From NCBI GenBank assembly GCA_018058545.1, contig JAGOZU010000013.1:1-50427 (forward strand): 50,427 nt of DNA. Reading direction: 5' to 3'. The notes beneath the pieces were generated by a model. It had not been told where the DNA came from, did not search any database, and was given only the letters and a program-made list of their open reading frames with translations. The translations under genes were made by a program, and so were the position numbers. Below, one piece after another: positions 7,498 to 17,691 of this stretch. This stretch comes from Promineifilum sp. Lineage in GTDB: Bacteria > Chloroflexota > Anaerolineae > Promineifilales > Promineifilaceae. Numbering within the stretch: the first letter of the stretch is position 1; each line of letters opens with the position of its first letter.

Positions 7498-8496
7498 TCA
7501 GGCGTTCGTCTTCTCAACATAGATCCGCAGGCATGACGCCTGTCCGTATGCCTTTACCCGATAAGGCCCGAGCGCGGCCGGCAAGAGCGTGAATCGAACA
7601 GCTTCCATCCGGACATCATTCACTTCAATATGTCCCTCGATGACTCCCCAAATCTCCAGGCTTTCGCCGTTGAGCACGCCGGAAAACTCGGCCGCGTTCT
7701 CAAATTCGACTCGTTCAGTCGTGAAATACCGATTTTGGCATAAGAGCGAGCGACGAACACCCGCTTTGTCTGCGAGCTGAAGAGGCTTCACCAGGCGTGG
7801 CTCGACGATGGTGAAGTCGATCACATCCATCGCCTTATCGATATGGAGCGGGCGAGACACGCCATTGTGGGTTCGATTCCAATCGAAGACCCGATACGTG
7901 GTGTTTGAGTTTTGCTGAATCTCGGCGATGACCACGCCATTCAGAATTGCATGGACTGTGCCGCTAGGTACGCAGACGACATCTCCGGCTTGTACAGGCA
8001 GCGCATGAAGATGTCCTTCTAATGCCCCATCGACAATCGCCTGGCGAAATAATTCCGGTGTTGTGCCCGAACGAACCCCCAGGATGATCGCCGCATCCGG
8101 GTCAGCATGAAGAACCACCCACATCTCGGTCTTGCCCAGTTCATTGCCCTCATGGGTTAGGGCGTAGTTGTCATCTGGATGGACCTGAATCGATAACCTG
8201 TCATGCGCGTCCAATAACTTGATGAGCAATGGGAACTTGTTCCGATCCTGTGCCCAGCGATTGTTGGTTCCGATCAGCTTCAGGCCGAGCCGATGGTGAA
8301 CAGCCGTCAATGGAAGTCCGGCATACAGACCATTGGTCACAACCGCGACGCCGTCCTCATGCGCCGCGATTTCCCAACTCTCAGCCACAACCCCGTCCGG
8401 GAGATCCCGCCCATACAGGTGGGCCAGGTTTCGGCCACCCCAAATGTAATTCTTCAGAACCGGGGCGAACAGCAATGGATAGAGGTTCTCACTCAT
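7498..8496 (-). CDS. manA: class I mannose-6-phosphate isomerase
   Basis: About 332 residues, interconverting mannose-6-phosphate and fructose-6-phosphate. Type I PMI landmarks are the N-terminal KNYIWGG, the zinc ligands in IQVHPDD and GKTEMW, the His in VPSGTVHAI and the conserved end of the jelly-roll core [17 protein letters not shown]. The ATG at 8496 overlaps the glgB stop codon region (8489-8491), which suggests translational coupling. A GTG two codons upstream (8502) is the alternative. It sits with glgB, so it probably feeds sugar phosphates between glycogen or glycan pathways. It is of the short bacterial type and lacks the longer insert of the E. coli enzyme. Confidence 0.95.
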   Translation of the reverse strand: MSENLYPLLFAPVLKNYIWGGRNLAHLYGRDLPDGVVAESWEIAAHEDGVAVVTNGLYAGLPLTAVHHRLGLKLIGTNNRWAQDRNKFPLLIKLLDAHDRLSIQVHPDDNYALTHEGNELGKTEMWVVLHADPDAAIILGVRSGTTPELFRQAIVDGALEGHLHALPVQAGDVVCVPSGTVHAILNGVVIAEIQQNSNTTYRVFDWNRTHNGVSRPLHIDKAMDVIDFTIVEPRLVKPLQLADKAGVRRSLLCQNRYFTTERVEFENAAEFSGVLNGESLEIWGVIEGHIEVNDVRMEAVRFTLLPAALGPYRVKAYGQASCLRIYVEKTNA

Positions 8497-10669
8497 CGAC
8501 ACGTTTCAAGTAGATCGCTCCCAGTGGAGGGAGGGTCAATTCAATTGAGTTTTTCTGATCGTGCTGAAACACCTCGACGCTTTGGCAAGGTTCATTGACC
8601 ACATTGCTGCCACCGAAGTCGGCCGCGTCGGTATTCAGGATCTCTTTATACGTCCCTGCCTCAGGCACACCCAAGCGGAATTTGTACCGGATGACAGGCG
8701 TGAAGTTCAATACCACGAGAATTTTTTCGCCGCTCTTTGGTGAATGACGATAATAGCTGAGAATACTACGCTCATAATCATGCAGATCGACCCATTGGAA
8801 GCCTTCCCAGGAATAATCTTCCTCATGCAAGGCGGCCTCAAGCCGGTAAAGCTCGTTTAGCTTCTGCACCATTATTTGCAGTTGTTTATGCTTCGGCTCA
8901 TCCTCCAACAAATGCCAGTCCAGACTGCGAGCCTCGCTCCATTCACGCCATTGCCCGAATTCGCTGCCCATGAACAGCAATTTTTTGCCGGGGTGACTCC
9001 ATTGATAGGCGTAGAGTAGCCGCAAATTGGCGAACCGCTGCCAGACGTCCCCCGGCATTTTGTCGAGCATGCTTCGCTTTAGATGAACGACCTCATCGTG
9101 CGAAAAAGGCAACAGAAACTTCTCGCTAAAGGCATAGAGCAACGAGAAGGTCAGCGTTCCATGCTGGAAGGAACGATAGATCGGATCGCTTTGGAAATAT
9201 TGCAACGTATCATGCATCCAGCCCATATTCCATTTGTAATCGAATCCGAGGCCACCCTCATCTGCTGAGCGTGTCACGCCCGGGAAGGACGTGGATTCTT
9301 CCGCCACGGTAATGGCGGTCGGGAACAGGCGATGCAGCTCCTTATTGAAGCGCTTGATGAAGGCGATGGCTTCCAGATTCTCGCGGCCGCCGTACCGATT
9401 GGCAACCCATTCACCGGGTTTCCGCGAGAAATCCAGGTAGAGCATCGAGGCAACCGCGTCCACCCGCAGGCCGTCGATATGATATTTTTCCATCCAAAAG
9501 ATGGCATTGCTAATCAAAAACTGCGTCACCTCGTTGCGGCCGTAATTGAATACATAGGTACCCCAATCGGGTTGATGGCCTTTGCGTGGATCCGCATGTT
9601 CGTATAGATGTGTTCCATCAAAAAACCCAAGCCCATGTTCATCGGTGGGGAAGTGGGCCGGTACCCAGTCCACGATCACGCCGATATCCGCCGCATGGCA
9701 GGCATCGACGAAAGCCATGAAATCATCGGGTGTGCCGAAGCGACGGGTCGGCGCGAAAAAGCCCGTCACCTGGTAGCCCCACGATCCATCGTAGGGATGT
9801 TCGGCCACCGGCATCAGTTCGATATGGGTGAAACCCATCTCCTTGATGTAGGGGATGAGATCTCCAATCAAATCGCGGTAAGTGAGCCACTCCCAGCCGT
9901 TCTTGCGGCGCCAGGATCCGATGTGCAATTCATAGATGCTGATCGGCCTGGATTGGCCGTTCGACTCACCGCGCTTGGCGATCCATGTCTCGTCCTTCCA
10001 CTGATGCTTGTTGATGTCCCATACGATGGAAGCGTTGTTGGGTCTCAATTCCCCGGCAAAGGACACTGGATCGGCTTTGGTGACGGTATAGTCATGGTAG
10101 CGGGTCTTGATCTCGTATTTGTAAACATCGCCTTCGCCAAGGCCGGGTATGAACAGCTCCCAAATCCCGTTGGAACGATGGAGGCGCATCGGGTGGCGAC
10201 GGCCGTCCCACTCATTGAAATTTCCGACCACGCTGACGCGCAAGGCGTTCGGCGCCCATACGGCAAACAGCACGCCCTGAATGCCGTTCAACTCCCTTAT
10301 ATGCGCCCCCAACTGTTCATAGATGTGCAGATGGGTGCCCTCCGCCATAAGATGGGAATCAAATTCCGAAAGCGTCGGTGGAAAAGAGTATGAGTCTTCG
10401 TGTAGTTGTGTGGCGCCGCCAGTGAACTCATACTCCAGCTGATAGGGGGTGACCTTTTTCCGGTTGGGAATGACGGCCTCAAAGAGGCCGTCTTCATGAA
10501 TCCGGTCCATTGGCGTGCGTTTTGATTTGCTGACGATTGTGATGGCGGTGGCATTTGGCCGGAAAGCACGAATAATCAGGTCGCCGTTCTCGAGGTGTGG
10601 TCCAAGGACATCGAACGGTGCGCCGTGGTACCCACCAACAATGGCTTCTATAACACTTGGTTCCAGCAT
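8489..10669 (-). CDS. glgB: 1,4-alpha-glucan branching enzyme
   Basis: 726 residues, GH13 family. There is an N-terminal CBM48-like pair of beta domains (about 15-230), then the catalytic barrel with [13 protein letters not shown] (nucleophile Asp), the acid Glu in AEEST and the FSHDEVVH motif, and a C-terminal beta domain. It makes alpha-1,6 branches in glycogen. An upstream in-frame ATG exists at 10681, but it lies inside the sequence ATGGAGG that serves as ribosome site (GGAGG, 5-nt spacing) for the ATG at 10669, so I chose the latter. It is the first gene of a minus-strand unit with manA and the GTPase. No other glycogen genes are in view. Confidence 0.97.
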   Translation of the reverse strand: MLEPSVIEAIVGGYHGAPFDVLGPHLENGDLIIRAFRPNATAITIVSKSKRTPMDRIHEDGLFEAVIPNRKKVTPYQLEYEFTGGATQLHEDSYSFPPTLSEFDSHLMAEGTHLHIYEQLGAHIRELNGIQGVLFAVWAPNALRVSVVGNFNEWDGRRHPMRLHRSNGIWELFIPGLGEGDVYKYEIKTRYHDYTVTKADPVSFAGELRPNNASIVWDINKHQWKDETWIAKRGESNGQSRPISIYELHIGSWRRKNGWEWLTYRDLIGDLIPYIKEMGFTHIELMPVAEHPYDGSWGYQVTGFFAPTRRFGTPDDFMAFVDACHAADIGVIVDWVPAHFPTDEHGLGFFDGTHLYEHADPRKGHQPDWGTYVFNYGRNEVTQFLISNAIFWMEKYHIDGLRVDAVASMLYLDFSRKPGEWVANRYGGRENLEAIAFIKRFNKELHRLFPTAITVAEESTSFPGVTRSADEGGLGFDYKWNMGWMHDTLQYFQSDPIYRSFQHGTLTFSLLYAFSEKFLLPFSHDEVVHLKRSMLDKMPGDVWQRFANLRLLYAYQWSHPGKKLLFMGSEFGQWREWSEARSLDWHLLEDEPKHKQLQIMVQKLNELYRLEAALHEEDYSWEGFQWVDLHDYERSILSYYRHSPKSGEKILVVLNFTPVIRYKFRLGVPEAGTYKEILNTDAADFGGSNVVNEPCQSVEVFQHDQKNSIELTLPPLGAIYLKRVDE

Positions 10670-10830
10670 GGGAGCCTCCATTGGTGATTGATTCCGTATC
10701 CTTTTCTTGCTGTAGACGACACGGCAGACAGTTCAGCCGGTTGAAATTGGAACCGGACTGACAAACTCCCGCCCAATGAACCTATTCTACTCCGAAATGG
10801 CTTATCTGCACCAAATGAAGATGGAACTGC

Positions 10831-10859
10831 TTGCTCTCTCAGATTCACTAGATTATAAT
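10831..10859 (+). promoter_or_regulatory. promoter of the tyrosine recombinase gene
   Basis: -35 TTGCTC (10831-10836), 17-nt spacer, -10 TATAAT (10854-10859), leaving a leader of about 80 nt before the ATG at 10948. The rest of the 278-bp gap between glgB and this gene holds no further structure that I can support. Confidence 0.55.
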
Positions 10860-10947
10860 AATGTATGTTAATTTAAGTATAAGATAACCCGATTGATGAT
10901 GATGCTCCGATATCACCTGCCCCGGATAATCGTATTGAGGATGGCCG

Positions 10948-12051
10948 ATGAATCGCAAAGAGACAACGATATTGCCTATTTCAAACCGACCGGTTCCCGA
11001 AGGACTGACCTGGATAGACCAGGACGCTTACTTGCGTGAAGCCGGCGCACAGAGTCTTAGAACAGAGTCCACTTATCGCAGCGGATTGCGCCTCTTTGCC
11101 GATTGGCTTCAGCATTTTCAGAAGTCCGGTTATACCCGAAAGGAGCCATGGCCCCTGACCCCCGATAGACTAACGACGGATGTGGTTCTTGATTATCGTA
11201 ACTGGCTCATAGCCAATCGCTCGCGGTCGACTGTGACGACCTATATGGCATCTGTAATCGGTTATCTCAACTTTCTGGACGGCTATGACAAGTTGCCGGA
11301 TACGGTCCAATTAGGGAAATTGCAACGTCAGCTGGCGCGGCGACAAATTGAGCGTAATCAAGCCGAGAATGTGATTGATCTTGATATAGCGCGGCAGGAT
11401 GTGCCCAGGATTATCGCCTACTATGACTCTCTACCACTACCCCTCGAAAACGACCGCTACAATCGGCGGTTGTCCTTGCTTCGCGACCGGGGGATCGTGC
11501 GCATGTTATATTCGACTGCCGCTCGAATATCCGAGGTAGTGTCGCTGAATCGCGCTAACGTGGGCAATGGCCGTGCGGAATATGCTACGATCGTGGGCAA
11601 AGGAAACAAGGGCCGCACGCTCCATATCCGCAGTTATGCTCGCGAAGCTATATCAGCCTATCTGGCCGAGCGACGCGATATGAACCCGGCTCTTTTCGTT
11701 TCACACAGCCGGAATTCAACCAGCGCTCGCTTGAGTATCACAACGGTTCATAACGTGGTTAAGAAGGCCGTGAAGGCACTACATCTTCATGAAGGGCTTT
11801 CTGCCCACGACTTCCGGCATTATCGCGCCACACAACTGCTGCGGGCGGGCATGCCGCTGGAGGTTGTGCAGGAATTTTTGGGCCATGCGGACGTAACAAC
11901 GACCCGGAATATCTACGCTCCAGTACTGGGTGTGCAGGTTGTAACTGAATGGCTGGACAATCTGGATGTATCGCCGAAGGATGCCTTGAAGGATCCAGCC
12001 GCCCCCCTACCCTATGATGACCGTGTAGCGACAATGCTGGATAAATTGTAA
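10948..12051 (+). CDS. tyrosine recombinase/integrase (XerC/D-like)
   Basis: 367 residues. The N-terminal SAM-like core-binding domain is at about 25-130 and the catalytic domain at about 150-335, with Arg193 (AARISE), Lys in GKGNKGR (218-221), H287-x-x-R290 (HDFRHYR), His313 (LGHADVTTT) and the nucleophile Tyr323. All catalytic residues are present. GAGG 7 nt before the ATG supports the start. There are no neighbouring phage, transposon or att-like repeats, so a housekeeping or solitary role is as likely as an integrase of a lost element. The N-terminal 25 residues precede the usual family start. Confidence 0.92.
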   Translation: MNRKETTILPISNRPVPEGLTWIDQDAYLREAGAQSLRTESTYRSGLRLFADWLQHFQKSGYTRKEPWPLTPDRLTTDVVLDYRNWLIANRSRSTVTTYMASVIGYLNFLDGYDKLPDTVQLGKLQRQLARRQIERNQAENVIDLDIARQDVPRIIAYYDSLPLPLENDRYNRRLSLLRDRGIVRMLYSTAARISEVVSLNRANVGNGRAEYATIVGKGNKGRTLHIRSYAREAISAYLAERRDMNPALFVSHSRNSTSARLSITTVHNVVKKAVKALHLHEGLSAHDFRHYRATQLLRAGMPLEVVQEFLGHADVTTTRNIYAPVLGVQVVTEWLDNLDVSPKDALKDPAAPLPYDDRVATMLDKL

Positions 12052-12070
12052 TTTCTGTACAGCATGTACG

Positions 12071-13291
12071 TTATCCTGGTCGTTTCCGGTTCAGGAAGGC
12101 TTGCGTCTCGCGTACATTCCGAATAGCTGACTGGTAGGTCGTATCGCTACCTTGGTTATAGTTGGAAATCAACCCTGCAGCGCGAGCGGCTATAGCTATG
12201 GCTACGGCCGTGCCGATCCAGCGGGGAGTGGTTTGCTCATCCATGAGAATGAACGAATCGATTCCACTGACAGTAAGCTTCTGCATCTGAGTCATCAACC
12301 CATCGATATCACTTGCCACGCCGAGATCGAATTTCATCGCATTGACCGCCTGAGTATCGGCATATTGGACCAACTCATCCAGGCTTAGATCGGATGCGCC
12401 GGCCACCAGTTGCGCCGGTTCATCACGATGGCGTGTGGAAGGTTTGCCCAAATTGAATTCATCCAGAATGAAATTTTTCAGTCGGAGCATGTTGGCCGAT
12501 TGTATAACCGGATCCTCGGTTTCGATGAGAAAGGGATCCTCGAGGAACAGGCGATGAGAACCGGCGGCTCCTTGCAATCCGGTAGCATTGCCGAGGATCT
12601 TGCCGGCATGGAGAACTGGATCGCCGGCGAGTATGCCAAGCGCTCCATTCAACCCCAGATAAATGGCCGGTTGATAACCGGTATCCCTGGAAAGCTGGTC
12701 GGATCGTTGCCCCAACTCCCGGACAAAGCGTTGCAGGTACTCGGCGTTCTCGCCCAATGCTTCAACGACTCGGCCGCCGGTTAGTCGGTAACCAATTCCC
12801 GCCGGCCGCAGAGCCAGCATCTCTTCGATTAGATCGGCTGTGGCGGCAAAATCACTTATTTCCAGAAACAAGGGGCAACTCAAATGATCCGGATCGAGAT
12901 TTGATAAGCCGTACTCAACCGCTAGTAATTCAGCGCTTGCACGATTTTGGGCTGAGGCGACGGCCATCAACAGAGCTTGTTGAAGGGCCGCACGCACGCC
13001 ATCGGCAATTGGGACAAAGCCGCGCTCGGAGGGATATTCAGAATTGACTTGGCCACATAAAGCCCGAAACCCGGACAGGGGTTGCCCTCGCAATTTTTTC
13101 TGGCTCTTGTCAACCAGTCGTTGAGCGGTATGGACTTCCTCAACAGCGATTTCGTGGGATGGGCAATCCCCCCAAAATATCTCGTCCGCATCTGATAATA
13201 TACCGATCGAAAGCGGTGCGGCCGAATTTCCCAGGGTGGAAGTGCCAGTGGTAATCAGAATGTTGTCGATTGACGGGATCGTTCGTTTCAT
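12071..13291 (-). CDS. divergent methylaspartate ammonia-lyase-like protein (enolase superfamily)
   Basis: 406 residues. Order and motifs recall 3-methylaspartate ammonia-lyase: an N-terminal part with a run like DGVRAALQQALLMAVASAQ followed by an AEL...EYGL segment, then a barrel with FLEDP and AMKFDLG, matching the family's E-P and QIKTPDLG strands. Of the three usual metal ligands only the Glu in FLEDP is clear. The HIDVYG strand appears as YLGLNG and the DEW strand as LVAGAS, so two Asp ligands seem to be missing. It may have lost lyase activity or bind its substrate differently. It is the last gene of the importer operon, 9 bp after the ATPase. The family assignment is from memory of motifs and is moderately secure. 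Confidence 0.55.
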   Translation of the reverse strand: MKRTIPSIDNILITTGTSTLGNSAAPLSIGILSDADEIFWGDCPSHEIAVEEVHTAQRLVDKSQKKLRGQPLSGFRALCGQVNSEYPSERGFVPIADGVRAALQQALLMAVASAQNRASAELLAVEYGLSNLDPDHLSCPLFLEISDFAATADLIEEMLALRPAGIGYRLTGGRVVEALGENAEYLQRFVRELGQRSDQLSRDTGYQPAIYLGLNGALGILAGDPVLHAGKILGNATGLQGAAGSHRLFLEDPFLIETEDPVIQSANMLRLKNFILDEFNLGKPSTRHRDEPAQLVAGASDLSLDELVQYADTQAVNAMKFDLGVASDIDGLMTQMQKLTVSGIDSFILMDEQTTPRWIGTAVAIAIAARAAGLISNYNQGSDTTYQSAIRNVRETQAFLNRKRPG

Positions 13292-13300
13292 GGCATTTAT

Positions 13301-15400
13301 TTAATTGGAGCTATCTGTCACAGCGGGAAATTCTCTCAAGACCTCAAGCGGAATATGGCAGAAAATGCGATGTCCCAGGCCGTCATCCTGCCAGGGCGGC
13401 TCTTCTTGTTCACAGATAGCGCCACCGTCGGGCAACAGAACGCGACGCGGACATCGGGTATGGAAGCGGCAACCGGCAGGCGGATCAATAGCGCTAGGTA
13501 CGGTGCCCTCCAGCCGGATACGATGTTGCGTGGCGTTCGGGTCAGGCACGGGGACGGCCGACAGCAAAGCTTCGGTATAGGGATGGTAGGGCGGCGCGAA
13601 GATGGCTTCGGTAAGACCAATTTCGACGATTTGACCCAGGTACATCACCGCCACCTCATCGCAAAGATAGCGCACAACACTCAGATCATGAGCGACGAAA
13701 ATCATCGTCATGTCGTAATCCCTTTGCACATCCAGTAATAAATTCAGCAGAGCCGCCTGCACAGAGACGTCCAGTGAACTCACTGGTTCGTCGCACAGAA
13801 TGAGACCAGGTCGCCCAGCTAGCGCCCGGGCGATGCCGGCCCGCTGCCTCTCGCCACCGCTCAGCTGATGTGGCAATCGATTGTAATAACTCGCGTCAAG
13901 CCTGACTGCCTCCAGCAGGCGCATGACCTCGCCTCTAATCTGCGATTTCGGCACAGTGCCGAAGCGCTCCATCGGACGGCCGATCTGATGGCCGATCGAA
14001 TTGGATGGGTTCATCGTCGAGTCCGGGTTCTGGAATATCATCTGGAGTTTGCTCACCAGGTCCAGAGCGCGCGAACCCAGATCGCCGGAGATATCAAAAC
14101 CCATGAAGTCAGCTGCCCCGGCGGTGCTCCCCTCCAGGCCTATGATCGTTTTCACCAAGGTGCTCTTGCCACTACCGGATTCACCCACAATACCCAATGT
14201 TCTGCCTCGGCCGAGCGAAAACGAAACGTCCTCCAACGCCTTCACGTAGCGACGGTCGCCGATGCTCAGGACATCTTTGATGGTTCCGTCCCGAAGAGGA
14301 TAATATTTCGTAAGGCCACTTACTTCCAAAATCGGCTGGGATAAACCCTCCCGTGAAGGGTTGGTGTGCTGTAATGAATCGTGGGAATCATCCGGCGGGT
14401 TCCACTGCCCCGCATCAATCTCTTCAGCAAAATGGCAGCGGACGCGGGTGCCGTTCGGCAGCCGGCGAAGCTCTGGCTTTTCCTGACGACAGCAGTCGCG
14501 AGCGTAATCGCACCGCGGAGCAAAGGCGCACCCGGACGGCCGATTTTTAGCTGATGGAACATTGCCACGAATGGAGTAGAGGATGCCGTTTATCTTTTCA
14601 TTCCCTATTCGTGGCAAGCAGCGAAGCAAGCCCTGGGAATAGGGATGTTTGGGTCTAGAAAATAGCTCCTGCACGCCTGCTTGCTCAACCATCTCCCCGG
14701 CATACATCACCCCCACACGATCGCAGACCCGAGCAACGACACTAAGATTGTGGCTAATGAACAAAATAGCTGTGTTGAAATCGTGTCGCAGCTTGTCAAT
14801 CAGATCGAGAACGGCCGCTTCCACCGTGACATCAAGCGCGGTGGTAGGTTCGTCCATGATTAGCAACGCGGGATCATTAAGAAGGGCCATGGCGATTACC
14901 ACTCGCTGTTGCTGCCCGCCTGAGATCTGATGGGGATAAAGATTCATTACGCCTGCCGGATCGGGCATGTAAACACGATTCAGCATATCCTTGCAATGCT
15001 CGGTTGCCTCGTTCCGGCCAAGGCCACGATGGACAATAAGCACTTCCCGCATTTGGTCGCCCAATCGCATGGACGGGTTCAATGATTGCAGCGGGTCCTG
15101 ATTGACCATGGCGATTTGAGCGCCAAGGATCTGCCGTAAATCCTTGCTTGGTTTACCGCCGAATTCCTGGCCCTGGAAATTGATGCGGCCATGTTTGATA
15201 TAACCATTGGCGCCCAGGAAGTTGACGATCGACCAGGCGACAGTGCTCTTGCCACAGCCGGATTCGCCGACAATACCAAAAGACTCACCGCGAGCGATAG
15301 TGAAGGACACATCCTGGATGGCCTCCACCTCCCCACCGCGAACCTTGTAGGCGACGGTCAACTCCTCTACCTCCAGCACCGGCGCATTCCTCTCGATCAT
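13301..15400 (-). CDS. fused DppD-DppF peptide/opine ABC transporter ATPase
   Basis: 699 residues holding two complete nucleotide-binding domains. The first (about 5-270) has Walker A GESGCGKST, signature ISGGQQQR and Walker B LLIMDEP. The second (about 350-690) has GESGSGKST, signature LSGGERQR and LILCDEP. Each is followed by the oligopeptide-type C-terminal tail with a Cys-rich motif (CAFAPRCDYA; CRFHTRCPRR) that in this family can hold an Fe-S cluster. The usual separate dppD and dppF genes are thus joined by a linker of about 40 residues. It energises import by the permeases encoded just upstream in the operon. Confidence 0.95.
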   Translation of the reverse strand: MIERNAPVLEVEELTVAYKVRGGEVEAIQDVSFTIARGESFGIVGESGCGKSTVAWSIVNFLGANGYIKHGRINFQGQEFGGKPSKDLRQILGAQIAMVNQDPLQSLNPSMRLGDQMREVLIVHRGLGRNEATEHCKDMLNRVYMPDPAGVMNLYPHQISGGQQQRVVIAMALLNDPALLIMDEPTTALDVTVEAAVLDLIDKLRHDFNTAILFISHNLSVVARVCDRVGVMYAGEMVEQAGVQELFSRPKHPYSQGLLRCLPRIGNEKINGILYSIRGNVPSAKNRPSGCAFAPRCDYARDCCRQEKPELRRLPNGTRVRCHFAEEIDAGQWNPPDDSHDSLQHTNPSREGLSQPILEVSGLTKYYPLRDGTIKDVLSIGDRRYVKALEDVSFSLGRGRTLGIVGESGSGKSTLVKTIIGLEGSTAGAADFMGFDISGDLGSRALDLVSKLQMIFQNPDSTMNPSNSIGHQIGRPMERFGTVPKSQIRGEVMRLLEAVRLDASYYNRLPHQLSGGERQRAGIARALAGRPGLILCDEPVSSLDVSVQAALLNLLLDVQRDYDMTMIFVAHDLSVVRYLCDEVAVMYLGQIVEIGLTEAIFAPPYHPYTEALLSAVPVPDPNATQHRIRLEGTVPSAIDPPAGCRFHTRCPRRVLLPDGGAICEQEEPPWQDDGLGHRIFCHIPLEVLREFPAVTDSSN

Positions 15401-15418
15401 AAGCGTGACATCTCTTTA

Positions 15419-16366
15419 TTACTTTTGATAACGAGTAAGCTCCTCGCGAAGACCATCGGCCAGCAGGCTGAGGCCGATCACCAGAGTTGATATGGCCAGC
15501 GATGGCCATATCACCCCCCAAGGTGAGGAAAACATGAATCGACGGGCATCATTGACCATTGACCCCCAATCCGGGTCGGGTGGCGGCAAGCCGAGGCCCA
15601 GGAAGCCAAGCGTGCCGATAGCGAAGATAGCATAGCCGACGCGCAGCATCGCATCGACCAGAAGCGGTCCGCGCGCATTAGGCAGGATCTCGTGGAACAG
15701 GATGTACCAACGGCTTTCACCCCTCGTCTCGGCCGCTCGTACATAATCTCGCGTACTGATGTCCATGGTCAGGCTGCGAGCCAGACGAGCCACCCCAGGC
15801 GCGCCGGTGATGGCGATGGCGAAAATAACCACGAGGTCGCCGCGGCCGAGGGCGGCGATGACCACCATATAGAGGACGATGCTGGGGAAAGCGACGAACG
15901 CATCGAGAATCTGCATGATGCCCTGATCCCACCATCCGCGCCGATAGCCGGCGAGTTGGCCCAGAAGCGTGCCCAGCGCCAGCGACACGAGAACGCCCCA
16001 GACCGCCACGCCGAGTGGGATCGAGATGGTCTGGTCGTCGACTGAGATGCGTGTTTTCAATAATACGACCTGTGTGCCGACCATGAGTCGGGATAAGGTG
16101 TCGCGACCGAGGTCATCGGTTCCCAAGATATTGACTGCATTGGGCGGCTGGTTTTGCGCGAAAAGGGAGGAGTTGGGGGGGTACGGCGTCCAGAAAAATG
16201 AGATGAGTCCGACGGTGATCCAAAAGGAAACCATCAGCAGGCCGAGCATTGCGATTCGGGATTCCCATATTATCGACGCCTTCTCCGAAAGTATTTGCCG
16301 GAGGGATGGTTTCGATGAAGAGCCGTTTGGCTCAATTGTGGTCATGTTCGAGGTCCTTCCTGCCAT
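15419..16366 (-). CDS. peptide/opine ABC transporter permease, DppC type
   Basis: 315 residues, with a cytoplasmic N-terminal tail (about 1-35), a first membrane span, and the DppC landmark NILGTDDLGRDTLSR. A C-terminal binding-protein-dependent transport domain carries the EAA-like loop (AAETRGESRWYILFHEILPNA). It forms the inner-membrane channel with the DppB-type protein encoded 2 bp upstream. The segment after LSRLMVGTQ is somewhat longer than usual (TRISVDDQTISIPLG). Confidence 0.95.
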   Translation of the reverse strand: MAGRTSNMTTIEPNGSSSKPSLRQILSEKASIIWESRIAMLGLLMVSFWITVGLISFFWTPYPPNSSLFAQNQPPNAVNILGTDDLGRDTLSRLMVGTQVVLLKTRISVDDQTISIPLGVAVWGVLVSLALGTLLGQLAGYRRGWWDQGIMQILDAFVAFPSIVLYMVVIAALGRGDLVVIFAIAITGAPGVARLARSLTMDISTRDYVRAAETRGESRWYILFHEILPNARGPLLVDAMLRVGYAIFAIGTLGFLGLGLPPPDPDWGSMVNDARRFMFSSPWGVIWPSLAISTLVIGLSLLADGLREELTRYQK

Positions 16367-16368
16367 GC

Positions 16369-17688
16369 TCAGGCATACCGTATGCGCGGATTCAACAAGG
16401 CATAGGCAAAGTCGCCGAGGAGGCGTGTACCTACCGCCACCATGACGAGGATCATCGCCGCCGCTTCGATAGCGTTAAAATCGCCGAACATGGCGGCGTC
16501 ATAGATATACTGTCCCAAGCCGGGAAAGCCGAAGATGACCTCGACCACGACCAGCCCGCCGATCAGCCAATTAACATGGAGCATAATGATTGTGATCGGC
16601 GTCAAAAGCGCGTTGCGCAAAGCGTGTCGAAAGATGACCCGACTTCGAGGGATACCCTTAATGAACGCGGCGCGGATATAGGGCGTATCCATCACCTCAA
16701 CCATGCCGGCGCGTGTCATCCGAGCCACATAGCCCAATTCCACGGCCGTCAGGGTCATCACCGGCAGGATCAACAAGCTTGGGTTTTCAATAAGGGCATC
16801 GGGTGAGGTGAATATCGCCACGGCCGGCACGACCTTGAGCCAAACACCAAAAATGAGTATGAAAATTATACCGGTTACAAATTCAGGGGTAGCCGTCAAG
16901 GCCAGCCCTGTTGTCGAGATGATCCGGTCGATCAACCTGCCCTCGTTCGCTCCGGCGATAATCCCGAATAACAAGGCTAAAGGCATGACAACGGCAAAGG
17001 CGACGGCCGCCAGCACGATCGAATTGCGCAGGCGAGGAAGTAACGTCGCCGAGACCGGCCGGCCTGTTTGGAGTGACTGGCCGGCGTCGCCACGCAACAA
17101 CCCTTTGCGCAAAGGGATGTATTGGCTCGGACCATCCCCCGCGCGGCGCATTCCACTCTTCGTAAGCACCCAAACCTCAGCGCCCTGGCCACGCACCCAT
17201 TTGACAGCGTTGTTCTTGTTGTCGACACCCCAAAAGAATTGGGCCCCGTTTTCGTCTGTTCGCCATTCGATATCGGCCGATCCGTTTGTTATCGTGCCGT
17301 CGGGCTGCCGCCAGGTAGCAACCAGTTCATCCCCCTGCAGTCGCCATTGGGTCGGGGTTCCATTGTAATCCACCCACCATACTTGTTCGCCGGTTATGTC
17401 GTTGCGGGTGGTGATGAGCGGCCACCCAATTCGCGTTTCCGCGCGTTGGTCGCTGCCGATCAGCCAATCCAGGTATCGTTGCCAGGGTGGCGCATCGAGA
17501 CCTAGCTGGAGGCGGTAGGAGGCCCGTTGTTCCGGCGTGGAAAACACGCCCAGGATTTTAACGGTCACGTCACCGGTGCCGATGTCCAAAAAGAGCCAAA
17601 GCAGCACTGATACGAGAAACATCGTCACAAAGGTGGATATGGCACTGCGAATGAGATATCGAGCCACGAAGAATCTCCCTTCCGGCAA
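16369..17688 (-). CDS. peptide/opine ABC transporter permease, DppB type, with large extracytoplasmic insert
   Basis: 439 residues, about 110 longer than usual for DppB. Span 1 is at about 13-36. The family's RYLDWL is at 71-76, but the expected continuation (LLRGDAGQSLQTGRPV) comes only at about 197. Between them lies an insert of about 115 residues rich in Trp, Gly and Asp, with repeated WR/WW strands. It would face outside, near the docked binding protein. The rest is standard: spans plus the EAA loop (YIRAAFIKGIPRSRVIFRHA) for ATPase contact. The frame stays open across the insert with normal codon use, so this is not a sequencing frameshift. Confidence 0.93.
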   Translation of the reverse strand: MPEGRFFVARYLIRSAISTFVTMFLVSVLLWLFLDIGTGDVTVKILGVFSTPEQRASYRLQLGLDAPPWQRYLDWLIGSDQRAETRIGWPLITTRNDITGEQVWWVDYNGTPTQWRLQGDELVATWRQPDGTITNGSADIEWRTDENGAQFFWGVDNKNNAVKWVRGQGAEVWVLTKSGMRRAGDGPSQYIPLRKGLLRGDAGQSLQTGRPVSATLLPRLRNSIVLAAVAFAVVMPLALLFGIIAGANEGRLIDRIISTTGLALTATPEFVTGIIFILIFGVWLKVVPAVAIFTSPDALIENPSLLILPVMTLTAVELGYVARMTRAGMVEVMDTPYIRAAFIKGIPRSRVIFRHALRNALLTPITIIMLHVNWLIGGLVVVEVIFGFPGLGQYIYDAAMFGDFNAIEAAAMILVMVAVGTRLLGDFAYALLNPRIRYA

Positions 17689-17691
17689 CCC

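Noticed and set aside
10948-12051. Tyrosine recombinase as the integrase of a prophage or genomic island
   Set aside because: No phage, conjugation or cargo genes, no att-like direct repeats, and the nearest tRNA is 8 kb away.
16369-17688. Frameshift or assembly error as the cause of the long DppB-type protein
   Set aside because: The frame is open and codon use looks normal across the insert, with conserved permease sequence on both sides in the same frame.
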